Positions 45,851-54,656 of a stretch of 56,450 nucleotides of DNA are shown in pieces. This DNA comes from Bryobacterales bacterium. GTDB lineage: Bacteria > Acidobacteriota > Terriglobia > Bryobacterales > UBA6623. The stretch covers positions 1 to 56,450 of the forward strand of contig JAJEHF010000072.1 of the NCBI GenBank assembly GCA_022823865.1, given 5' to 3'. Numbering within the stretch: position 1 is the first letter of the stretch; every line of letters begins with the position of its first letter. A program made the position numbers and the translations under genes. The notes under the pieces are model-generated. The model did not search any database. It worked only from the letters and a program-made list of their open reading frames with translations, and was not told where the DNA came from.

Positions 45851-46873
45851 ATGACGACCAACGCTAGTGACCGCTATTCCCGGCAGAAGCTGCTGGCCGA
45901 GATCGGCGGCGAGGGGCAGCAACGGCTGGCGGACAGCTGCGCGGCCGTCGTCGGCTGCGGGGCGCTTGGAACGATGCAGGCAGCCCTGCTCGTGCGGGCA
46001 GGAGTGGGCACAACGCTGCTGGTCGATCGCGACTATGTCGAGGAAAGCAACCTCCAGCGGCAGGTCTTGTTCGACGAACGCGACGCCGAGCGCGGCGTGC
46101 CCAAGGCCGAGGCGGCGGCGCTCGCCTTGCGGCGGGCCAATTCCGCGGTGGCCGTGGTGCCGGTGGTCAAGGATCTCGTCGCCGCCAACGCGGAACGGCT
46201 GCTGGAGCCGGCCGACGTGATCCTCGACGGAACTGACAACTACGAGACGCGCTTCCTGATCAACGAGGTTGCGGTCAAGCGTTCCATCGCCTGGATCTAT
46301 GGCGCGGCCGTGGGCACGCACGGCTCGATCATGCCGGTTCTCCCCGGCCAGACCGCCTGCCTGGAGTGCCTGTTCGACGATGCGCCGCGGTCCCGCCAGC
46401 CGACATGTGACACCGCCGGCGTGCTCAACGCGGTCACCTCGCTGATTGCCTCGCTTCAGGTCGTCGAGGCGCTCAAGATCCTCGCGGGGCGCGCGCAGGC
46501 CTTGGAGCGCAGGTTGGTCACGATTGACGTCTGGAGCGGCGAACGCGCGGCGTTGCGGGCCGACACGCCCCGACCGGGCTGTCCGACCTGCGGCCAGCGG
46601 CGGTTCGCTCGCTTGGAAGCGCAGTCCGCCGCGTCGGCGCGGATCTGTGGGCGCGATGCCGTGCAGGTGCCCGCTCGCGACCGGCCCGTCGACCTCCCTG
46701 CGCTGGCGCATAGCCTGGCGCCGCTGGGCGAGGTTCGCGCTAGCGAGCTGGCGGTCCGGTTCTCCTGCCCGCCGCATGCGCTGACAGTGTTTCCAGACGG
46801 GCGCGCCATCGTCAAGGGCACGCAAGATCTCGGCGTGGCGCGGAGCCTGTACGCCCGCTATGTCGGCGACTGA
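45851..46873 (+). CDS. ThiF/MoeB-type E1-like adenylyltransferase
   Basis: A 340-residue E1-like enzyme that adenylates the C-terminal Gly of a small sulfur-carrier protein. It begins RYSRQKLLAEIGGEGQQRL, then the nucleotide-binding VVGCGALGTMQ, IDRDYVE-like VDRDYVEESNLQRQVLF, DGTDNYETRFLINE, zinc Cys pairs CLEC and CPTC, and PTCDTAGVLNA with a possible active Cys. No rhodanese domain follows; about 70 extra C-terminal residues are not recognised. It may serve thiamine, molybdopterin or another thio-modification. It converges with a DUF3604 gene, 4 bp apart. Confidence 0.88.
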   Translation: MTTNASDRYSRQKLLAEIGGEGQQRLADSCAAVVGCGALGTMQAALLVRAGVGTTLLVDRDYVEESNLQRQVLFDERDAERGVPKAEAAALALRRANSAVAVVPVVKDLVAANAERLLEPADVILDGTDNYETRFLINEVAVKRSIAWIYGAAVGTHGSIMPVLPGQTACLECLFDDAPRSRQPTCDTAGVLNAVTSLIASLQVVEALKILAGRAQALERRLVTIDVWSGERAALRADTPRPGCPTCGQRRFARLEAQSAASARICGRDAVQVPARDRPVDLPALAHSLAPLGEVRASELAVRFSCPPHALTVFPDGRAIVKGTQDLGVARSLYARYVGD

Positions 46874-46877
46874 GCGC

Positions 46878-48491
46878 TCAAGCAGCCTCGACCCAGACCG
46901 GGCTGGACCACGCGAGCTCGCCGTTGGACTCGAACACGCGCAAGTAGTACCAGTCCGTGCCCGATCCGTCGCCCTCGTCCTCCGTGGAGAACGAACTCTC
47001 CCAGTTGTCGTGGAACACGACGCGGTGTAGCATCGCCGACTCCCACGGGAACGGCCGGGTGAACAGCATCTCGTTCGACTCGGTGAGCTCGGCGAGAGTC
47101 TGGATCACCGAGCATTTGGTAGGTTTCGTGCAGTTCACGCTCACGCGGGTGTTCGCGTCGCCTCGCACCCGCAATACCAAGGCCTTTTGCGAATAGTCGT
47201 CCAGCTGCTGCTTGAGTGCCGTGTAGGACTGGACCCTGACCGAGGTGTCGTCGCTGCTGACGATCTTGTCCCGGCGAAACTCATCCAGCGGCCCCGAGGT
47301 GAAGCAGGGATGGAAGCCCTCGATGCGGCCGCCCTGCACCGCAAGGCTGAAGTCCCAGTCGGCGGTGCCGCCCCACCCCAGCGCCGGCCAAGGCCCCCAG
47401 CCGTACTCGAATCGCACGATCACGGGCTCGTCCCAGCGGTTCGCTCCCGGCTGGCGATCCACCGGGAATTCGCGATGGATCACGCGACCGTTCTTGACGA
47501 CCTCGATGCGGTCCACCAAGTCCCAGCCGCGCACGCTGGCCTGGATCTCGCGCCTGCGGGAGAAGGGAATCTCCTGGCCCATCATCGCGCCGTTGACGGA
47601 AAAGTCGAGTTCGATCCGGTCGCCGGTCACGGCGTAGGTGCGCCGATTCCACAGCGCGTCGAAGATTGCCTCGCGGGACAGCTCGCGAGCCTTGATGACG
47701 GCCAGGCCTTCGCGATATCCGCCGGGGTAGCCGAGATGGTCGTCGGTGCTCGCCACGACCCCCAAGCGATGCCCCTCGCCGAGATAGTGCTGCAGGGTGT
47801 GGCGCGTCCAGCGGCCGCCCTCGGTGTGTCGCTTGTAGGGGTGTGGTGCCCGGTCGTGCTCGGCGCAGCCCCATTCGGAGTGGATCTCCAGCACCGGCGA
47901 CACCGAGGTGTCGATGCTGGACGACGCGGTGCCGCGGTGCCCGAGACGGTTGGCGGGATGGTGGGGAACCAGGATGCAGCCCCGGCGCTTCGCGAACGCC
48001 TTGAGCTCGTCCAGCCTCTCGATCAATTCGTAGTCGCCGTTCAGGTCCGGGAAGAGGATGTGGTAGTCGCCTTCCATCGTGCCGTGACGCTCGTAGCCGA
48101 GGATCGTGGTGAAGGCGCCCGGGTCGTCGAACTCGCGAGCCAACCGCACGACATCGGGCCAGCGCGACTTCGCCACCGCGAAGCCGTTCTTCCACTTGTA
48201 CTCGATCTTGCCGTCGTATTCGCCCACGTCCGGCCAGTACGAATGCGGCGTGAAGGCGTAGAAGTCGAGGTGGTTGCGGGCCACCTCGAAGCTGCGCTCC
48301 AAGGTGCCTTGGGCGTACCCGACCTGGTTGTGGTTGTGCAGGTCGCCGAAATAGTTCTTGTACGGTGCGGCGGCCGCCGCCTGCGCCGCTGCGCTCGCAG
48401 CGGCGGGCACCGCGCTGGCCAGCGCCGCCCCGGTTCCGGTGTGTGCACAATGGCGCATCCAGTCGCGCCTGGAGATCCCTGTCTCGCTCAC
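46878..48491 (-). CDS. Tat-exported DUF3604 (PHP-like) protein 1
   Basis: 537 residues from the GTG at 48491; an earlier start at 48533 would add 14. A Tat-type signal (GISRRDWMRHCAHTG, then an Ala-rich stretch) is followed by a DUF3604 domain that looks like a PHP metal-dependent phosphoesterase: YFGDLHNHNQVG, FYAFTPHSYWPD, CILVPHHPANR, LEIHSEWGC, GVVASTDDHLG. In the second motif TPH stands where the other copy has SDH. A C-terminal beta-rich domain ends with WYYLRVFESNGELAWSSPVW, a form also seen in the neighbouring copy. Function unknown; a periplasmic metal hydrolase is likely. Confidence 0.82.
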   Translation of the reverse strand: MSETGISRRDWMRHCAHTGTGAALASAVPAAASAAAQAAAAAPYKNYFGDLHNHNQVGYAQGTLERSFEVARNHLDFYAFTPHSYWPDVGEYDGKIEYKWKNGFAVAKSRWPDVVRLAREFDDPGAFTTILGYERHGTMEGDYHILFPDLNGDYELIERLDELKAFAKRRGCILVPHHPANRLGHRGTASSSIDTSVSPVLEIHSEWGCAEHDRAPHPYKRHTEGGRWTRHTLQHYLGEGHRLGVVASTDDHLGYPGGYREGLAVIKARELSREAIFDALWNRRTYAVTGDRIELDFSVNGAMMGQEIPFSRRREIQASVRGWDLVDRIEVVKNGRVIHREFPVDRQPGANRWDEPVIVRFEYGWGPWPALGWGGTADWDFSLAVQGGRIEGFHPCFTSGPLDEFRRDKIVSSDDTSVRVQSYTALKQQLDDYSQKALVLRVRGDANTRVSVNCTKPTKCSVIQTLAELTESNEMLFTRPFPWESAMLHRVVFHDNWESSFSTEDEGDGSGTDWYYLRVFESNGELAWSSPVWVEAA

Positions 48492-48650
48492 TGATATTCG
48501 CTGGGCCCGACCACGTCTCCGGCGCGCCGCCACATCATGCTATCACGCCCCCGCGCTGCCCGCCCGCCGCGCGGCAGCCCGGCGGAACGGACCGCGGAGG
48601 TGCCGGCCTGACTCTCGCTGCGCGCGCGCCGGCGACGCGCCGGGCTCGCC

Positions 48651-51305
48651 CTATCTGGGCTCCTCGCCCCCGACCCAAACGGGCGATGACCACGCCATTG
48701 CGCCGTCTAGCTGCTTGACGCGGACATAGTAGTAGTCGCCATGCCCGACGGCTCCCTGGTCGACGAACTCGAAGTCGCAGTCGAGCGGTTGGTCGTCGCT
48801 GACCAGTTGCAGTGCCACGCGGTCCGTGTCTGGATCCGCTTGCAGGTCCTTTTCTGACAGCCCGTCGCGCAGGTCAGACAGGCGGAACTCGAGCGTTCGC
48901 GCCGGATGAGTGCGGTAGGGCCGGACGTGGATCGGCGCCTTGCCGAACTCCGAGCCCTCGTCCAGGTCCACGACAATCTGGGTCGAGGGCGTGGCGCCCT
49001 CGAGTTCGAGCAGCACGGAGTCTGCGCGGCCGCGCGTGACCGTCCGAAAGCGAAGCCGGCCCCCCTCCCGCTCCCAGAGCTCATAGTGCCGGTTCTCGAG
49101 CCGCGGAGCTCGATAGCCGGCCAGCGTGGCGCCCCGAACGTCGATCGTGCCGCTCCACCTGCGAACCCCGCGCGGGCTGTCGCGGATGAACGGCTCCGAG
49201 GACGATTCGAAAGAGATCTGCGCCGTCACTCGGTCGGCTAGGCTCGCCTTCAGAGGCCGCATCCGATAGACCTCGTCGCCGTTCTTGACCACCGCCACTT
49301 CGGTGATCGGGGCCGTTCCCATCACGCGCGCTCGCAGGCGGCGGTCGTCGCTGTAGCCGATCCTCCGGCCCATCTGCTCGCCGTTCAGTTCGAGGTCGAC
49401 GATGATCCGCTCGGCAGTCGTCGCGGCATACACCCGGCGCTGCTTGAGGGCGTCGAAGATGGCGTCGGCGGTCTTCTCGCCCGCCAGCGCGGCGGCCAGC
49501 CCGCCGAACTGTGACATGCCCCGCGGGCGCGTGCCGGTGTAGCCGGGGTGCGTGCGGTGGTCATCCGAGGCTGCCACGAATCCGACCTGATGCCCGTTGC
49601 GGAGGTAGTAGTTGCCGAACCACTCGAACGTGCCGTGCATCGACATGATCTCGACGAGGGATTCCATGTCGGTGTCGCTGTTGCGCCAATCCCCGGGCTG
49701 GTGGGCGTGCGGAATGATGAGGACGTCGTTCGTGTGGTAGCGCTCGCGCAGCCCTTGGTACAGGGCGGCGAGATTGGGTGCGAGCTGCGCGCCGACGCGC
49801 TCGTCGAAGGGACGGCGGTAGAAGACGTTATGATGCCCGCCGAGCCTTCTTTGCACCGTCCATTCGTAGCCTAGGAAGGCGATGAATTCGCCGGGCACGC
49901 TATAGCGGATCACGGCCTCGCGGACGTTCTTCCACTCGAGGTCATCCATTGCGGTGTCGTGGTCGGACATGCCGTAGAAGTCGAGCCGGGCGTCGTCCCG
50001 CGCATGCCGATAGGCTCCGTCGATCGAGCCCTGCCCCTCGGCCAGCCCCGCGTGGGAGTGAGTCTCGCCCCAGTAGATGCGGTGCGGCGGGTCGCGGCGC
50101 ACCCACACCGGGTTGCTGGAGCCCGCGATCCTGCCATCGGCCGACTCGAGGCCGAAACGGTAAACGCCCGGCTCGTCCAAGCGGATGTCCTCGAGCACGT
50201 TGACAGCGGGTGCGCCGGCCGGGATGTCTCGGAAAGGCTCCCCGTTCAAGCTGACCCGGTAAGCCGGTATATCGCTTCTCGCCCGATTAAAGTTGACGTC
50301 CTCGCTGCGGACGGCCAGCTCGAAGGCCTCGCCCGGTTCGACCACGGACGGCGCGAACCCCTTCACCCTCGCGGCTGCTGCGCCCACCACTTGGAACGCC
50401 GGCCAATTGTGCGTCGGGTACCTGCCATCGCCGGAGTGATCCACATACACGGGCAGCACCGTCAAGTCGTTCTCGTAGGTGTGAATGTGCCATCCGGGCC
50501 CTCCGCCGGTGCGGTCACCGTAGACCAGCGTGAAGGAGTCGCCTTGGGATAGCGTTCCCTGTTCGAGCACGAACGCGGGCCTCGCGCCGACCGCGCTGTA
50601 CCGCTCCGGCCCCCTCGGGATCTCGACCTTCGCGAAGCGGACGTCCGGCTTCGAGGCCCTGATGGTGACGTAGCCATCGCCCGGACCGTCGTTCTGCAGG
50701 TCGCCGCGATCCCACTGCGAGTTTCGCCCGACCACGACCTTGCCTCCTTGCTCCAAGGCAAGTTCGCCAACGGTATAAGTGAGCTCCACGGTGATCCACG
50801 TATCGGCCGCGTAGGGACCGCGCGAGTCGAGTTCGAACCGGCCCAGGGCTCCGGGCCGCTCGTCCTTGAAGCGGAGCTCTTCGATCACCTGATCGATCCG
50901 CGCATCGGCATAGAAGGCGCGCCCGTCCGGTCGCTGGGAGAGGGACACCATAGGCTCGCGTCCCGCCCGCTTGGCATCGAGCAGCTCCCGGAAGGCGGAC
51001 TGCAGAATCCCCGTAGCGCGGTCGGGCACGGGGCCGCCGGTGAGCGCGTAGTCGTTTATCCAGCGCCACAGCAGCGGCGTTCGCTCGGCTAGGTTCGATC
51101 CGTCGGTCGGGTGCAGCGCCGAGCTGGCTTTGAGCGCTTCGACACTCGCGCGGGCTTGGGGCGACATGTAGTCGTCACGATTCTCGGATTGGGCTTGGGC
51201 GCTGGCGTGCGGGCCCAGGCAGAAATGGATAGCCACGGCCAGCAAGCTCACCAGATAGCGGCTTGATCCGTTTAGAACGCGGGCGGTTTGTCGGGACTCC
51301 AGCAC
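48651..51305 (-). CDS. Exported DUF3604 (PHP-like) protein 2, with N-terminal extension
   Basis: 884 residues from the GTG at 51305, with a signal peptide (SRYLVSLLAVAIHFCLGPHASA). About 300 N-terminal residues form an extra beta-rich region (including VTIRASKPDVRFAKVEIP) before the PHP part: YWGETHSHAGLAEGQG, FYGMSDHDTAMDDLEW, DVLIIPHAHQPGDW, VEIMSMHGTFEWFG, GFVAASDDHRTHPG. The C-terminus matches that of the first copy (YYYVRVKQLDGAMAWSSPVWVG). The two genes lie in the same direction, 159 bp apart, opposite to a TonB-dependent receptor, so uptake and cleavage of one class of substrate is plausible. Start is uncertain. Confidence 0.82.
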   Translation of the reverse strand: MLESRQTARVLNGSSRYLVSLLAVAIHFCLGPHASAQAQSENRDDYMSPQARASVEALKASSALHPTDGSNLAERTPLLWRWINDYALTGGPVPDRATGILQSAFRELLDAKRAGREPMVSLSQRPDGRAFYADARIDQVIEELRFKDERPGALGRFELDSRGPYAADTWITVELTYTVGELALEQGGKVVVGRNSQWDRGDLQNDGPGDGYVTIRASKPDVRFAKVEIPRGPERYSAVGARPAFVLEQGTLSQGDSFTLVYGDRTGGGPGWHIHTYENDLTVLPVYVDHSGDGRYPTHNWPAFQVVGAAAARVKGFAPSVVEPGEAFELAVRSEDVNFNRARSDIPAYRVSLNGEPFRDIPAGAPAVNVLEDIRLDEPGVYRFGLESADGRIAGSSNPVWVRRDPPHRIYWGETHSHAGLAEGQGSIDGAYRHARDDARLDFYGMSDHDTAMDDLEWKNVREAVIRYSVPGEFIAFLGYEWTVQRRLGGHHNVFYRRPFDERVGAQLAPNLAALYQGLRERYHTNDVLIIPHAHQPGDWRNSDTDMESLVEIMSMHGTFEWFGNYYLRNGHQVGFVAASDDHRTHPGYTGTRPRGMSQFGGLAAALAGEKTADAIFDALKQRRVYAATTAERIIVDLELNGEQMGRRIGYSDDRRLRARVMGTAPITEVAVVKNGDEVYRMRPLKASLADRVTAQISFESSSEPFIRDSPRGVRRWSGTIDVRGATLAGYRAPRLENRHYELWEREGGRLRFRTVTRGRADSVLLELEGATPSTQIVVDLDEGSEFGKAPIHVRPYRTHPARTLEFRLSDLRDGLSEKDLQADPDTDRVALQLVSDDQPLDCDFEFVDQGAVGHGDYYYVRVKQLDGAMAWSSPVWVGGEEPR

Positions 51306-51673
51306 GAAGGTACGAACATGGTGCCAGATCGCGGGCGTTGACGGGCCTCCGATGCCCCGATCTCTCGGCCTGCTGTGCTGTCGATTCAGGCGGGAAGCGG
51401 CCAAAACCAATCTAGTCGCGAGCAACCTGATTCGAGCAGGCTCGCCAGCCTCACGAGAGGCCCGGCAAGACGATGTGCAGTCGAGCGCCTAGCCCCGCTT
51501 TCAGTCCTTGGAATCGCGTTCTGGGCCTTGATAGGCTTGGAAGGCTGCGAAGCGTCCGGTGCTTGCGATCGGGGAGCTTTCAGCTCTGCGGCCTGGCTAT
51601 CTCGCTCTAGCCGTAAGGCAGTACTTCGCGCATCCCCCGCCAAGACGTCACGTCGAAGGAGCACGCTCTCCCC
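51306..51673. other. 368-bp divergent spacer upstream of the TonB receptor gene
   Basis: It separates the second DUF3604 gene from the receptor gene. AAGGAG at 51655-51660 is a likely Shine-Dalgarno sequence, though 13 nt before the GTG. No further gene or repeat was recognised. Confidence 0.4.
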
Positions 51674-54532
51674 GTGTTGGAACAAGCCAAGCAAGAGATG
51701 GGTCCAAGGCCCCGGCGCAGGATCCTATTCGTCCTGCCAACATCGTTTCTCGCATTCCTGCTCTGGGCTCCGTCTGTATTTGGCCAAACATTGAGTGTCA
51801 AAGTTGTCGATCCGTTCTCGGACGCAGTCACCAACGCATCCGTGGCAATCGGGGCTCAGGAGGTGCCAGCCGATGACAGCGGCATCGCGATTTTCTCCGG
51901 TCTGGGCGATGGCCCTCACTCCGTGGTCGTGACGGCACCCGACTTTGCCCCGGCCAGCCGGGAAGTATCCGAGTCCGAAGGATCGGTCACGGTCAAGCTG
52001 CAGCTTCAGGTTGTCAGCGAGGTCATTGATGTGGAGGCCAGCGTGGGCACTCGCTCTGGGGGCGTGCAGCCCCTCGAGTCCGCAGTTCCGGTCCAGCTGG
52101 TGCTGGGCGAGCGACTGCGCAGCACCGGGCAGCTGGAGGCGGGGCGCGCGCTGCAAATGCAGGCCCCTTCGTTCAACTTCTCCAGTTCGACCATCAGTGA
52201 CGGAACGGACGCGCTGCGCCCTGCGACTCTGCGGGGCCTGGGCCCTGACCAGACGCTCGTGCTGGTCAACGGCAAGCGGCGGCACAACAGCGCGCTGCTG
52301 CACGTCAACACCTCGGTCGGCCGGGGCACGGCCGGCACCGACATGAACGCGATTCCGATCGCAGCAATCGAGCGCATCGAGGTGTTGCGTGACGGCGCTG
52401 CGGCCCAGTACGGCTCCGACGCGATTGCCGGGGTGATCAACATCGTTCTCAAAGACAGCCCGGGCTTCGCCTTTGACACGGCTTGGGGACAGACCTACGC
52501 GGGGGACGGCGACACGTTGATGAGCAGCATGCACGGCGGATGGGCGTCGGAGAATGGCGGATTCCTGAACCTGACGTTCGAATCCCGCGACCGTGACCGC
52601 ACCAATCGAGCCGGCTGGAGCGCCAGGACGCAGTATCCTCTGGTGGGCTGCTCGCCCGACGCGCCGTACGCGCTTGGCGCCGGCGGAGGGAACCCGGGGG
52701 CGGGGACGCCCGGCAGGTGTTTCGACCCGCGCGAGTACACCTTCTATCGCAAGAATTTCCGGATCGGCGATGCCGACAGCGACCAGCTCAGCATGTACTA
52801 CAACGCGGGGATTCCGATCGGCAAGCGAGCCAGTTTCTACTCCTTTGGCGGCTGGACCCTGCGCGACAACCAGAGCACCGGATTCTATCGCCGCGCCAAC
52901 GTCAGCAACACGGTACTGGAGTTCTACCCCGACGGGTTTCTGCCGCAGATCAACACCGAGGTCTCCGACCTGTCTTTCGTAGCGGGGATCGACTTCACCT
53001 CCGTCACCGGCTGGAACTTCGACCTGAGCCTGAATCACGGCCGCAACTCGTTCGACTTCCTGATCACGAATTCCAACAACGCCACGTATGGCACGCTCAG
53101 CCCGCGCCAGGCGGACTCCGGGGGCCCGAGGTTCGACCAGACCGCGTTCAATTTCGACGTCTCGAGAGAGTTCGAGGGCGCTGGCCGCACCACCAATCTC
53201 GCATTCGGCGCCGAGCTACGCCAGGACCGGTACGGCATCCGGGCTGGCGAGCCCTTCTCGTACAGGAACTGCAAGGACGATCCGGACATCGAAGACAAGG
53301 CAGTCTGCGTCGCGGCGCCCGCCGGCATCCAAGTCTTCCCGGGCTTCCAGCGGAACGTCGACGAGAGCCGGACAAATTCCGGCTTTTATGGCGATGTCGA
53401 AATCGGCTTTGAGAACGGCTTCAAGGTCGGGATGGCCGGGCGGTTCGAGCGCTACAGCGACTTCGGCGGCGCGCTCACCGGGAAGCTGTCCGTCCGCCAC
53501 GACTTCAGCCCGGTGTTCGCCCTCCGGGGGAGCGTGAACACTGGCTTCCGAGCGCCTTCGCTCCACCAGCTCCACTTCACGAACGTGAGCACTCAATTTG
53601 TCACGAACGAGGCGGGCGAGACCGTCGCGCAGGAACGCGGAACGTACTCGAACGACAGCTCGGTCGCCAAGGCTCTGGGCATTCCGAACCTCAAGCAGGA
53701 ACGGTCGGTGAACTTCAGCGGCGGGGCGGTCGTGCGCATCAATCCGACCACTTCTCTCGCCGTCGATGCATTCCGGGTCACCGTGCGGGATCGCATCGTG
53801 ATCAGCGGCTCGTTCACTGCAGCCAAGCTCGCAGGCATCCCCGAAGCGATCGCCGGTCTGGACGCCGTCAATGCCACGGCGGCGCAGTTCTTCACCAACG
53901 CTGCAGAGACGGTCACCTCGGGAATGGAATTCTCGTTCAGCAGCTTGCACGCCTGGCGAAACGGGTCCGTGCTGGACTTCGGCCTTTCCGGGATGCTCGT
54001 CAACACGGACCTGGCGGGCGGGGTCAACGCCCCGACGCTGCTGGCCGGTTTGGAGGACACGATCTTCGGCAGCCAGGATCGCTCGATCCTGACAGAATGG
54101 CAGCCCAACACGCGCGTCCAGGGCATGGCGGACTACAGCATCGGCCCGTTCAAGGTCGGCGGCGCGGTGCGCTACTTCGGCAGCTACTGGGTGCAGGAAG
54201 GCGGAAGCTTGGGCGAGAGGCCCTGCGGAGCGTCGGGCTTCTCCGCGAGCGCGCTGGGCGGGTCGCGCCAGCAGTTCTGCGGCAAGGTGGTGACCGACAT
54301 GCATGTTGGCTTCAAGGTCTTCAAGCACACCGAGCTGACGATCGGCGCCCAGAACCTGCTCAACACCGTTCCGGATCAGAACCACGTCGGCCAGACCCGA
54401 AACGGCCGGCTCGAGGATTCGAGCGGCAGGGTCATCATCGAATCCCCCGGAATCTTCCTCTTCTCGCGCCGGTCGGCGCCGTTCGGTTTCAACGGCGGCT
54501 TCTACTACGCGCGCCTCTCGGTACGCTTCTAG
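51674..54532 (+). CDS. TonB-dependent outer membrane receptor
   Basis: A 952-residue receptor: signal peptide with a basic start (RPRRRILFVLPTSFLAFLLWAPSVFG), an N-terminal carboxypeptidase-regulatory-like beta-sandwich (VKVVDPFSDAVTNASVAIG...), a VSEVIDVEAS stretch that may be the TonB box, the plug domain (RPATLRGLGPDQTLVLVNGKR, IERIEVLRDGAAAQYGSDAIAGVINIVLK) and a 22-strand-type barrel that ends with Phe (YYARLSVRF). Start is the GTG at 51674 or the ATG at 51698. It takes up a large or scarce substrate powered by TonB. Opposite orientation to two exported DUF3604 proteins suggests a link. Confidence 0.92.
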   Translation: MLEQAKQEMGPRPRRRILFVLPTSFLAFLLWAPSVFGQTLSVKVVDPFSDAVTNASVAIGAQEVPADDSGIAIFSGLGDGPHSVVVTAPDFAPASREVSESEGSVTVKLQLQVVSEVIDVEASVGTRSGGVQPLESAVPVQLVLGERLRSTGQLEAGRALQMQAPSFNFSSSTISDGTDALRPATLRGLGPDQTLVLVNGKRRHNSALLHVNTSVGRGTAGTDMNAIPIAAIERIEVLRDGAAAQYGSDAIAGVINIVLKDSPGFAFDTAWGQTYAGDGDTLMSSMHGGWASENGGFLNLTFESRDRDRTNRAGWSARTQYPLVGCSPDAPYALGAGGGNPGAGTPGRCFDPREYTFYRKNFRIGDADSDQLSMYYNAGIPIGKRASFYSFGGWTLRDNQSTGFYRRANVSNTVLEFYPDGFLPQINTEVSDLSFVAGIDFTSVTGWNFDLSLNHGRNSFDFLITNSNNATYGTLSPRQADSGGPRFDQTAFNFDVSREFEGAGRTTNLAFGAELRQDRYGIRAGEPFSYRNCKDDPDIEDKAVCVAAPAGIQVFPGFQRNVDESRTNSGFYGDVEIGFENGFKVGMAGRFERYSDFGGALTGKLSVRHDFSPVFALRGSVNTGFRAPSLHQLHFTNVSTQFVTNEAGETVAQERGTYSNDSSVAKALGIPNLKQERSVNFSGGAVVRINPTTSLAVDAFRVTVRDRIVISGSFTAAKLAGIPEAIAGLDAVNATAAQFFTNAAETVTSGMEFSFSSLHAWRNGSVLDFGLSGMLVNTDLAGGVNAPTLLAGLEDTIFGSQDRSILTEWQPNTRVQGMADYSIGPFKVGGAVRYFGSYWVQEGGSLGERPCGASGFSASALGGSRQQFCGKVVTDMHVGFKVFKHTELTIGAQNLLNTVPDQNHVGQTRNGRLEDSSGRVIIESPGIFLFSRRSAPFGFNGGFYYARLSVRF

Positions 54533-54656
54533 CTGGAGCGTCACGAGGCAAGTTGGCAGCTAACTCGTTGGCGCGAACGGATTCTTCCCGCCGTCGCAAC
54601 TCTGCGTCCAGCACTCGGCCTCCGAGTCGAAGCGATGAACTCTGATGTGAAACACC
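54533..54656. other. Short spacer, probable right end of the IS110 element
   Basis: 124 bp between the TonB receptor stop and the transposase stop. No inverted repeat with the other side of the element was seen; IS110 elements often have none. Confidence 0.3.

Noticed and set aside
51725..54544. Two long minus-strand frames opposite the TonB receptor
   Set aside because: The plus-strand receptor is unmistakable; the opposite frames show only low-complexity composition.
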